Positions 1 to 5,184 of a stretch of DNA of 5,998 nucleotides are shown one piece after another. The notes beneath the pieces are model-generated. The model was given only the letters and a program-made list of their open reading frames with translations. It was not told the DNA's origin and made no database searches. The position numbers and the translations under genes were made by a program. Source of the stretch: Bacillota bacterium (lineage in GTDB: Bacteria; Bacillota; Dethiobacteria; Dethiobacterales; Dethiobacteraceae); contig QLUI01000123.1 of the NCBI GenBank assembly GCA_018725345.1, positions 1-5,998 of the forward strand. Reading direction: 5' to 3'. Positions within the stretch are counted from its first letter, which is position 1. Each line of letters starts with the position of its first letter.

Positions 1-84
1 CTGAAGCTTAAACCCAATGAACCGCAAGAGCTGCGCTTTATCGCCGGTGAGGGCGCGGCATCCCCCCCGTTCGTTAAGCATTGA
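1..84 (+). CDS. 3' end of an unidentified gene (partial, enters from the left)
   Basis: The frame starting at base 1 is open and ends at TGA (82-84), giving 27 residues that finish ...AASPPFVKH. The composition is GC-rich with ordinary coding codons. A strong Shine-Dalgarno and an ATG follow 20 bases after the stop, which suggests an operon. I do not recognise the family from so short a tail. It could be chance, but an open frame ending just before a good ribosome binding site favours a real gene end. Confidence 0.45.
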   Translation: MKLKPNEPQELRFIAGEGAASPPFVKH

Positions 85-104
85 TAAAAGGAAGGAGTTC
101 GTCA

Positions 105-290
105 ATGCCCATGCTGTCACCCCCGACTCTACTTTATGACAGAGACGAGCCGGTTGTGCGCAAAAATTACTCCGGAGCCAGCGAAGCGGCCACGCGCAAA
201 AGTTCCGCCGTCGGCAGCGAGCCGCTAAGGATAAAGTCGCTCTGCCCCTCAAAGCGCAGCGACGGGGCCCTGACCATCTCCTCCGGGTAA
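105..290 (+). pseudogene. Start of a small ORF with a strong RBS, probably truncated
   Basis: ATG at 105-107 is preceded by AAGGAAGGAG (88-97) at a 7-base spacing, one of the best ribosome binding sites in the window, and it begins 20 bases after the upstream stop. The frame runs 61 codons to TAA (288-290). Only about the first 20 codons (105-166, beginning MPMLSPP) are free of overlap. From 167 on, the frame reads antisense through the better-supported tail of a minus-strand lipoprotein gene. The simplest reading is that the 5' end of a second operon gene has been cut off by a rearrangement near 160-170. No domain is recognisable. An intact tiny protein cannot be excluded. Confidence 0.3.
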
Positions 291-590
291 GCCAGCAAAA
301 AAAAAGGGCGGGGATACTTCGCGGACCCAGGCCTTGTCAAGGCGAAAATAATCGGCCAGGCCCGGCTGGTAAATTCAGACCTGCTCCCCGTCAAAGAGAA
401 AGATCTGCCGTTCAGCGTCAAATTCAACTTCGCTGCGCCACTGTGCCGGTGACCTGAACCACTGCCGCACAATGTAGCGCTGCTCGCCGCCGGGGCCTGA
501 CACAAACGCCTCCACTTCCGCGAAATACCCTTGCATCCCGGACTTCCTCCGGGAAACTTTGTCTGCCAGACTTGCAGGGGTAGCGGTACA
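167..590 (-). pseudogene. LolA/DUF4367-like lipoprotein remnant (nonsense, frameshift, 5' loss)
   Basis: Minus-strand coding resembles a LolA/sporulation-type outer-surface lipoprotein. It begins at a lipobox Leu-Ala-Gly-Cys (599-588) that now lies inside the CBS gene. It continues through the pattern of Y-FAEVEAFV, QWFRSP, RSEVEF and FDGEQV, hits TGA at 377-375, and reads on as IYQPGLADYFRLD. The family normally has Trp here (KQVWIY), so TGG has become TGA. Next, SPPFF must change frame inside the run of nine A (297-305) to continue as LLAYPEEMVRAPS; eight A would restore the frame. The end, LSGSLPTAELLRVAASLAPE, matches the usual DUF4367-type C-terminus, with TAA at 169-167. The 80 or more residues normally between these parts seem to be missing near 'RAPS/LRFEGQ'. 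The signal peptide is gone. This is a dead gene judged by recalled family shape. Confidence 0.6.
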
Positions 591-998
591 GCCGGCCAGC
601 CGCCCTGCACCGTCAACCACCGGAATACGGTTCACCTTTCTTTCCACCATGATGGTGGCGATATCCTCCAACGAGGCATCCTCTCTGACTGTATAAACCT
701 TTGCGGTCATCAGGTACCCTACCTTGGTCGCCGTCATTTTCATCAGATCCTGCCCCAACCGGTTCGGGTTTTCCAGATAAATAATCCCGCCTAGGATTTC
801 CTGAAATGCCGGAGTGTAAAGTTTCTTATCCTGGCAGATCAGGTCACCCTCGCTGACTATGCCGATGACACGGTTTTCTTTGTCTACCACCGGCAGGCCG
901 CTGATTTTATGTTCCAACAGCAACCCGGAGACTTCTTTGACAGTAGTTTCCCGACTGACCGTGACAACATCCCTGGTCATCAGATCCCTAGCCAACAT
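375..998 (-). CDS. CBS-pair protein fused in frame to a lipoprotein fragment (chimera)
   Basis: The 207-residue ORF starts with ATG (998-996) behind the RBS AAGGGGAG with about 9 bases spacing. Residues 1-56 form a full CBS domain (MTRDVVTVS, ISGLPVVD, GIVSEGDLI). Residues 57-93 are the linker typical of this clostridial subfamily, and 94-136 form a second CBS domain (LMTAKVYTV, NRIPVVDGAGRLAG). CBS pairs usually bind adenine nucleotides and act as energy sensors. Normal members, as I recall, are about 150 residues and continue after GRLxG with a strand like GIVTRADIV. Here the text changes abruptly at residue 137 to CTATPASLADKV, which looks like the mature start of a lipoprotein, then a LolA/DUF4367-like segment (155-207), ending at TGA. 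The last strand of CBS2 is therefore missing and nucleotide binding is doubtful. The RBS is intact, so a chimera may still be made. I see no convincing promoter upstream; read-through from the transposase 131 bases away is possible. Confidence 0.7.
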   Translation of the reverse strand: MLARDLMTRDVVTVSRETTVKEVSGLLLEHKISGLPVVDKENRVIGIVSEGDLICQDKKLYTPAFQEILGGIIYLENPNRLGQDLMKMTATKVGYLMTAKVYTVREDASLEDIATIMVERKVNRIPVVDGAGRLAGCTATPASLADKVSRRKSGMQGYFAEVEAFVSGPGGEQRYIVRQWFRSPAQWRSEVEFDAERQIFLFDGEQV

Positions 999-1128
999 AG
1001 CAAACGGCTCCCCTTTATTTATTTTTATGGGTATCCTATTGGAACAAGTTAATTCCCAAGTTTGGCGTTAAATTTTTCCAGTTGAGTAGTCACGGGGGTT
1101 TAAGGGGTCGATAAAAAGTTTTTCTCTA

Positions 1129-2502
1129 CTACATGGTAGAGTATTCCAGTATTTTACTCAGGTATTTTTTTTCAACGAGTTGTCTCAGGCTAAGACTTTT
1201 CAAAAGTTCGGCTTGCTCGTCAGTCACTTCTGTAATGCTTTCTACAAAAATATCACTTTTTTTGAAACCAATACGATTTATTTGGCACTGGCGAAATATC
1301 TCCAGCACAGAGGGTACGCTCTGAAGCTGGTTAGACTGGTATAATTTTTCTTCCAGTGCATTTAGCAAAAGATACCCCATCACACATATGGTTACGTGAG
1401 CTTTTACCCTTTTTTCCCGGGTCAGGTGGAAAGGCCTTAAACGCAGGAAACTTTTGATCTCGCGAAAGGCTTCTTCAACTCTTTCATTGCCTTTGGTGGT
1501 AGGAACTGTGATGACCGCGGGCTCCAGATTCCACGAAAACACTTTATGCATATTCCATTTTTTAAGGTGGGTTTCTATTTTACGCTCCGTTGTTTTTTGA
1601 TTCCGGCTCTTTTGGGCTTCTCCAAGCTCTTTGTTGTAGGCGTTAATGAATTTCTTTGCTTTTTCCAGGCGTTCCTTCCTGTTTTTCTGCTGATCCTGGT
1701 AAAGGCTTCTGTTGAAGGCTAGGAGATAACGCATATTCTTATGAAAATGTTCACGGTAAAGTAGGTTTGGGTCATAGACTTCAAAGCCATGGGCTAAAAG
1801 GGTTTCTTTCCAATTTCCAGCTAAAAAACTCGGAAACTCAGGTTCTAAAAACCCAAGACCTGATATTTCATCTTTGTCTAAGGCGGAAACGTAAGTAAAT
1901 TTTTTCTCTGCAATAGCCTTAAGGTTATCACCAGAAACCATATCGCGGTCAAATACCAGCAGGCATTGCTCAATACCAAAGCGTTTTTGGAGAACGGTTA
2001 ACAGATTTTCTACAGTAGTCACATCTTTGGTATTGCCCGGCATGATCTGCCAGTATAAAGGGTATCCATCGGGCGTAACAACTAGTGCAATTACGATTTG
2101 CTGTCGATCAGGCCGGTGGTCACGGGAATAACCGTAACTTGCCAAAATACATTTTGTTCCTTCAAAATAGCTGGAGGTAATTTGGTAGAGATGTTCTTGC
2201 AGTTCATTTTCCCGATCAGCTATTGCATCAAGAGCACGGTAGACGGCATAGTCATCATTATATTCATATTTTTGTAATCGGGGCAAAACTGTTTTATCAG
2301 TCCATTTCCTGATATTAATCTTGCTTTTGGGTTCAAGGCAGCGGTTAACGGTCATAGCCTCTGCATAAGGGAGATTAGAAAAAATGTTATCCAAGGCAAA
2401 TTGCTGCCAGATATGATCCAACACAGCCACATCAAGAAAACGGTAGTGTTCCTTGGCTACTACATCCGACAACTGACCCACAAAGGTATTCTCTAGCGAC
2501 AC
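1129..2502 (-). CDS. IS1634-like (IS4 group) DDE transposase, probably inactive
   Basis: The 457-residue frame starts at GTG (2502-2500); a stop lies four codons upstream and there is no good Shine-Dalgarno. Family signature segments are clear: TSSYFEGTKC (109-118), GYSRDHRPDRQQI (124-136), PDGYPLYWQIMPGNTKD (144-160), LVFDRDMVS (182-190) with the second Asp at 185, and VEEAFREIKSFLRLRP (342-357) with the catalytic Glu at 343. The family usually reads YDxTSSYFEG, with that Asp as the first catalytic residue; here it is YQITSSYFEG with Gln108 (codon CAA). The usual N-terminal arm of roughly 80 residues is absent. The stretch before VEEAF also looks shorter than usual, lacking the expected DG...TN block. 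Full members, as I recall, run about 550 residues. The frame is long and open, so decay is recent, or this is a variant subgroup. Confidence 0.8.
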   Translation of the reverse strand: MSLENTFVGQLSDVVAKEHYRFLDVAVLDHIWQQFALDNIFSNLPYAEAMTVNRCLEPKSKINIRKWTDKTVLPRLQKYEYNDDYAVYRALDAIADRENELQEHLYQITSSYFEGTKCILASYGYSRDHRPDRQQIVIALVVTPDGYPLYWQIMPGNTKDVTTVENLLTVLQKRFGIEQCLLVFDRDMVSGDNLKAIAEKKFTYVSALDKDEISGLGFLEPEFPSFLAGNWKETLLAHGFEVYDPNLLYREHFHKNMRYLLAFNRSLYQDQQKNRKERLEKAKKFINAYNKELGEAQKSRNQKTTERKIETHLKKWNMHKVFSWNLEPAVITVPTTKGNERVEEAFREIKSFLRLRPFHLTREKRVKAHVTICVMGYLLLNALEEKLYQSNQLQSVPSVLEIFRQCQINRIGFKKSDIFVESITEVTDEQAELLKSLSLRQLVEKKYLSKILEYSTM

Positions 2503-2524
2503 AAGCCCAAGTTATAAAAGTTTG

Positions 2525-2553
2525 TTGACATGATTTAAAATGCGTAATATAAT
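2525..2553 (+). promoter_or_regulatory. Perfect consensus sigma-A promoter facing the transporter
   Basis: TTGACA (2525-2530), a 17-base spacer and TATAAT (2548-2553) match the housekeeping consensus at every position of both hexamers with the ideal spacing. The start of transcription would be near 2560. No ORF of any size follows on the plus strand before the transporter ATG at 2756, so the transcript would carry a leader of about 195 bases. It begins 22 bases beyond the transposase start codon and points away from it. It may be IS-borne or be the native promoter of the transporter. Confidence 0.7.
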
Positions 2554-2571
2554 TTTGAATAGTATTCAAAA
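2553..2571. repeat. Perfect 19-bp palindrome over the +1 site (operator-like)
   Basis: TTTTGAATA-G-TATTCAAAA is a perfect inverted repeat with 9-base arms around one base. Its first base is the last base of the TATAAT box and the arms cover the expected transcription start. A dimeric repressor bound here would block the promoter. The arms are A/T-rich and no T-tract follows, so a terminator is less likely. Confidence 0.5.
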
Positions 2572-2653
2572 CTTTCAGAAAAATTAAATTTTTGTCAGGG
2601 GTGGTCGTCGAGTAAATTAGTTTAACAGAAAGGGAACGGCAGTTATAAATTCT

Positions 2654-2692
2654 TTTAACCTCTTTATTTAACATCGTTTAACTTGCTTTAAC
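2654..2692 (+). promoter_or_regulatory. Four TTTAAC direct repeats (possible response-regulator site)
   Basis: TTTAAC occurs at 2654-2659, 2667-2672, 2677-2682 and 2687-2692, with start-to-start steps of 13, 10 and 10 bases, so the last three lie on one face of the helix. The last box is centred about 40 bases before the start expected from the -10 at 2721. This is the layout of an activator that touches RNA polymerase. The boxes resemble the TTAACA direct repeats known for PhoP-type regulators in Bacillus, but the actual regulator is unknown. A fifth copy lies apart at 2621-2626. Confidence 0.45.
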
Positions 2693-2717
2693 TTAAATTT
2701 ATTTGGCATCATCAGCA

Positions 2718-2726
2718 TGTTATAAC
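2718..2726 (+). promoter_or_regulatory. Extended -10 element of the transporter promoter
   Basis: TGTTATAAC is an extended -10 (TG, one base, TATAAC). The -35 position 17 bases upstream has only T/A-rich sequence and no TTGACA, which fits a promoter needing an activator at the TTTAAC boxes. It lies 30 bases from the start codon, leaving room for the RBS AGAGGAG (2742-2748). Confidence 0.45.
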
Positions 2727-2755
2727 CTCATTTTAATTAAAAGAGGAGTGAAATT

Positions 2756-4018
2756 ATGTCAAGTCAAAGCGTAGGTAACCGGGGATTGGTAGTCGCTTTT
2801 GCAGGTATGGGCGTAAACCTGTGCCTTGGTGTGCTTTATTCCTGGGGTGCTTTCCAGGGAGTTCTGGTTCTGGATCCATATAACTGGACGGCAACCCAGA
2901 CACAAATCCCCTATATGGTGGCCTGTTTTATCTTTGCAGTCTTAATGGTTCCCGGCGGCCATCTCCAGGATAGGATCGGTCCCAGGCCGGTTATTATAAT
3001 GGCAGGGGTAGCTACCCTTATCGGTTTGGTCCTGTCAGGTTATTTAATTACACCTGCCGGTTTGACAGTCTCTTTCGGAATTATTTTCGGTCTGGCGATG
3101 GGCTTCGGTTATGCAGCTCCTACTCCTGCAGCCGTAAAATGGTTTGGTCCGCATAAAAGGGGACTTATTTCCGGTATCGTGGTCAGTGGTTTCGGATTGG
3201 CCGGTATCTATGTAGCACCGCTTTCCAGTTACCTTTTGGCACAATTCGGACTTTCACAAACCTTTATTGTTCTTGGTGTTGCTTACGGTATAGTAATTGT
3301 TGTCCTTGCTCTGCTTATTTCCAACCCGCCGGCAGGTTATGTTCCCGAGCCTCCTCCCGCACACCTGGCCGCTAAATTTGCTGCCAAAGCCAAAGGTTTG
3401 GTAGTTGATTGGGATTGGAAACAAATGATAAAAACCCCTCAGTTTTATAGCTTGTGGGCCATGTTCCTTATTGGAACCTTTGCGGGCCTCCTGATTATCG
3501 GTCAGCTTCGTAGAATTGGTATCGAGCAGGCAGCCCTGAGCGACGACCTGGCCTTCTGGCTGATTTCCATGTATGCGCTGTTTAACTGGGCTGGACGTAT
3601 CGTATGCGGAATCATAGCAGATAAACTTGGGTTCAGGAATACCTTGTTGGCCATGTTTGTCCTGCAGGTTGCTGTTTTCGCCCTGTTCCCAACATTTACC
3701 AGCGCAGTCCCCATCTTTATCGGAACTGCTCTTGCTGCTTTCGCTTTCGGAGGGATGCTCACTATCTTCCCGGCGATTACAGCTAACTACTTCGGCGTTA
3801 AAAACCTTGGTGTTAACTACGGCCTGGTATTCACCGCCTGGGGCGGCGGAGGTGTCTTCGGCCCCCTGGTCGGAGGTATCGTTCGTGACATGACCGGCAC
3901 ATACGACGCCAGCTATACTATCTCAGCTGCGCTCAGTATTATCGGAATTATCCTGGCTGTGACCATGAAAGCTCCTAAGGACATCCGGGAAAAAGAACCT
4001 GTATCGGTTTCTTCCTAA
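2756..4018 (+). CDS. OFA-family MFS transporter (carboxylate-type permease)
   Basis: The 420-residue, 12-helix permease is complete, with RBS AGAGGAG (2742-2748) 7 bases before ATG and TAA at 4016-4018. The MFS loop motif appears in both halves (GGHLQDRIGPRP, 67-78; CGIIADKLGFRN, 284-295). OFA hallmarks are the N-terminal GVLYSWGAF (25-33), GYAAPTPAAVKWF (118-130), NPPAGYVP (190-197) closing the first half, and KTPQFYSLW (226-234) opening the second. OFA carriers move small carboxylates across the cytoplasmic membrane; OxlT exchanges oxalate for formate. Arg281 in NWAGR probably matches the essential OxlT Arg272. The place of OxlT Lys355 appears to hold Trp362 (TAWGGGG), so oxalate is unlikely and a monocarboxylate is a better guess. 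The gene stands alone between mobile elements, with no catabolic partner in view and no T-tailed terminator after it. Family is sure; substrate is not. Confidence 0.92.
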   Translation: MSSQSVGNRGLVVAFAGMGVNLCLGVLYSWGAFQGVLVLDPYNWTATQTQIPYMVACFIFAVLMVPGGHLQDRIGPRPVIIMAGVATLIGLVLSGYLITPAGLTVSFGIIFGLAMGFGYAAPTPAAVKWFGPHKRGLISGIVVSGFGLAGIYVAPLSSYLLAQFGLSQTFIVLGVAYGIVIVVLALLISNPPAGYVPEPPPAHLAAKFAAKAKGLVVDWDWKQMIKTPQFYSLWAMFLIGTFAGLLIIGQLRRIGIEQAALSDDLAFWLISMYALFNWAGRIVCGIIADKLGFRNTLLAMFVLQVAVFALFPTFTSAVPIFIGTALAAFAFGGMLTIFPAITANYFGVKNLGVNYGLVFTAWGGGGVFGPLVGGIVRDMTGTYDASYTISAALSIIGIILAVTMKAPKDIREKEPVSVSS

Positions 4019-4050
4019 GAGAGTATAGCAATGCGAATGTCAAGAAAAAA

Positions 4051-4083
4051 GTGAGCCACCCGCTCAGAAAATAGTGAGCCACC
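4051..4083 (+). repeat. Left-end IS21 direct repeats (2 x GTGAGCCACC)
   Basis: The two copies lie at 4051-4060 and 4074-4083, preceded by AAAAAA and AAAATA respectively. They match in inverse the copy at 4812-4820, marking the terminal transposase-binding repeats of the IS21 derivative. Confidence 0.7.
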
Positions 4084-4090
4084 TCTTGCC

Positions 4091-4134
4091 TTTTAGCAGT
4101 TCCTACCCCCCCTAGGGGGGTAGGAACTGCTAAA
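4091..4134. repeat. 44-bp near-perfect palindrome at the IS21 deletion junction
   Basis: The left arm reads TTTTAGCAGTTCCTA then seven C and T; the right arm reads A, six G, then TAGGAACTGCTAAAA. Every base pairs except one extra C, giving about 22 paired bases with no real loop, so it could extrude as a cruciform or fold as a very stable RNA hairpin. It lies between the last istA-like codons (about 4150) and the left-end repeats. Neither side has a T-tract in the right direction, so it is not a textbook terminator, though so strong a hairpin after the transporter could protect its mRNA 3' end. Confidence 0.75.
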
Positions 4135-4147
4135 ATATGTAAATTAT

Positions 4148-4750
4148 GGGTATCAAAACCCTCTTTTACTGCCACTTTCGCGTTGTCAAAGATCATTCGT
4201 TTCGAGATGCCTTGGAAAAAATCAAAGCCGTAAATCTGTGCTTCAAGAAAGCTTTCCTCGTTCTGGCGATAAAATGCTCTACAGAATATGTCGGCGCTGT
4301 GACACTCCCGCATGCAGAACAGGTTCAATTTGATTTTTTTTCCGGCTTTGTATGGCTTCGCCGGGATCAAAGGAAAGGGGTATATATACCTTCCTTTGCT
4401 TTTCTTTAAGGGTTGCTACAATCCTTCTTATGATTGATTCGCCACCCTTAAAACCCTTTTCTTCCTCCAGGCGGTCGAAAATCCGCTTGGCTGTGTGCTC
4501 TTGTTTTTTGATGCTCTCATCCTCATCAGCAGCAAGGCATTCCCGGATAAATTTCATGACTTCTTCGATTACAACATACCGCTGCTGGCCGCTGACTCCT
4601 TGGCGTTCCCATGGGACTTGCGAGCCGTCACAATACTTTTTGACCGTATTGCGTGATACCATTAGCATTTTAGCGATCGCTCTTTGTGATTGTCCTTCAT
4701 GCTCATACAGATAACGAATTTTATCGCAGATAGTCCACTTCTAGTGCCAC
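4148..4750 (-). pseudogene. istA: istA remnant of the IS21 derivative
   Basis: The start is probably GTG (4750-4748) behind AGGAGG (4763-4758). Its frame (ALEVDYL) stops after nine codons, and the protein resumes one base out of frame as KIRYLYEHEGQSQRAIAK, the helix-turn-helix start of IstA, followed by VSRNTVKKYCDGSQVPWERQ. It stays open through HTAKRIFDRL and YIPLSFDPGEAIQ (codon end 4348). The expected IDWGE block, with the first catalytic Asp of the DDE core, is missing there. The sequence picks up in another frame as AGKKIKLNLFCMREC, SADIFCRAFYRQNEESFLEAQ and RMIFDNAKVAVKEGF, which includes the second Asp (FDNAK), and leaves the family near 4148. There are thus two frame breaks, loss of a catalytic residue and loss of the C-terminal part. 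It cannot make active transposase. Confidence 0.75.
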
Positions 4751-4760
4751 CCTTTCTCCT

Positions 4761-4799
4761 CCTGTACAGTAGTTTCTGATTCTTATCTGACTATACAGG
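4761..4799 (-). promoter_or_regulatory. Hairpin covering the istA leader and part of its RBS
   Basis: CCTGTA (4761-4766) and TAGT (4770-4773) pair with ACTA (4790-4793) and TACAGG (4794-4799), leaving a 3-base bulge. On the minus strand the 3' arm contains the first bases of AGGAGG (4763-4758). A transcript reading in from outside would fold and hide part of the Shine-Dalgarno, as IS10 and IS50 do to avoid activation by read-through. This role is inferred. Confidence 0.3.
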
Positions 4800-4840
4800 A
4801 ATTTATTAGAAGTGGCTCACTTTTATTTTAGCGTTTATAA

Positions 4841-5184
4841 CCTGCGCTGATTGATACGGAGATATCCAAAAAGGAGTTTCGCAAAAACTGGTCGCGGCTC
4901 ATCCAGAAGATTTATCATGCCGAACCGCTTGTCTGCCCAAGGTGTGCGGTCAAGATGAGAATCATATCTTTTATCGAAGAGCCGGATGTCATTAAAGCTA
5001 TCCTGCTGCACCTGGATTTATGGGCGGTCAGAAAGTTTGGCCCAAGATCATAAAGAACTATGTTCCGGTAAAGATAGAGATCCGTGAACGGATACGGTTC
5101 ACGGGTAAAATACAGTTTTATGATGACAGTGGTGATTATGACCGACTCTACGAGGGTGCGGACTTGCAAGTAACAAACTATTAA
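4841..5184 (+). pseudogene. C-terminal fragment of an IS91/IS801-family transposase
   Basis: The frame from 4841 to TAA (5051-5053) gives 70 residues: FRKNWSRLIQKIYHAEPLVCPRC, then VKMRIISFIEEPDVIKAILLHLDLW. This is the usual C-terminal pattern of IS91-type Y2 rolling-circle transposases (W..LI..V...DPL.CP.C...M..I.FIE....I..IL.HL.L). The catalytic HUH and Tyr regions are absent. Coding sense appears to continue one frame over from about 5020 as KVWPKIIKNYVPVKIEIRE to TAA (5182-5184). That would be a frameshifted tail, though a separate 54-residue ORF from ATG 5020 is possible. A stop at 4838-4840 closes the frame upstream, just beside the IS21 end, so the rest of the gene was lost at that boundary. 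It is certainly inactive. Confidence 0.65.

Larger units (their letters stand above)
1106..2597 (-). mobile_element. IS1634-like insertion sequence, ends not fixed
   Basis: The transposase occupies 1129-2502. The stop codon lies only about 20 bases from a candidate left end (TCGATAAAAAGTTTTTCT, 1108-1125). A loosely matching inverted partner is AGAAAAATTAAATTTTTGTCA without its last base (2577-2596). The match is imperfect, both arms are A/T runs, and no clear target duplication is seen, so the limits are only a proposal. If right, the plus-strand promoter at 2525-2553 lies inside the element and points out of it. Confidence 0.3.
4038..4830 (-). mobile_element. Internally deleted IS21-family element (MIC-like, non-autonomous)
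   Basis: GTGAGCCACC occurs twice at the left end (4051-4060, 4074-4083, 23 bases apart), each after an A-rich run. The inverted copy GTGGCTCAC followed by TTTTATTTTA lies at 4812-4830. IS21 elements carry several such repeats at their ends for IstA binding. The interior holds a damaged istA start and middle and then stops; the rest of istA and all of istB are gone, leaving about 0.8 kb instead of the usual 2-2.5 kb. A left edge at TGTCAAG (4038-4044) is a guess from the TG start common in this family. The element begins 20 bases after the transporter stop codon. Because it keeps both ends, a related IS21 elsewhere in the genome might mobilise it. Confidence 0.7.

Noticed and set aside
1108..2596. 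Inverted pair of A/T runs as terminal repeats of the IS1634-like element.
   Set aside because: Too imperfect and too low in complexity to fix the ends; kept only as a low-confidence boundary guess.
2432..2674. 80-codon minus-strand ORF overlapping the transposase start, considered as a missing N-terminal arm.
   Set aside because: Its text does not resemble the IS1634 N-terminus, it overlaps the promoter and palindrome, and it ends inside the transposase in another frame.
3044..3893. Other-frame ORFs inside the transporter gene.
   Set aside because: They are shadows of a well-supported 420-residue permease and show no RBS or family pattern.
4091..4140. Palindrome as a rho-independent terminator of the transporter gene.
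   Set aside because: The right arm is followed by an A-rich, not T-rich, stretch on the plus strand, and the minus strand also lacks a T-tract.
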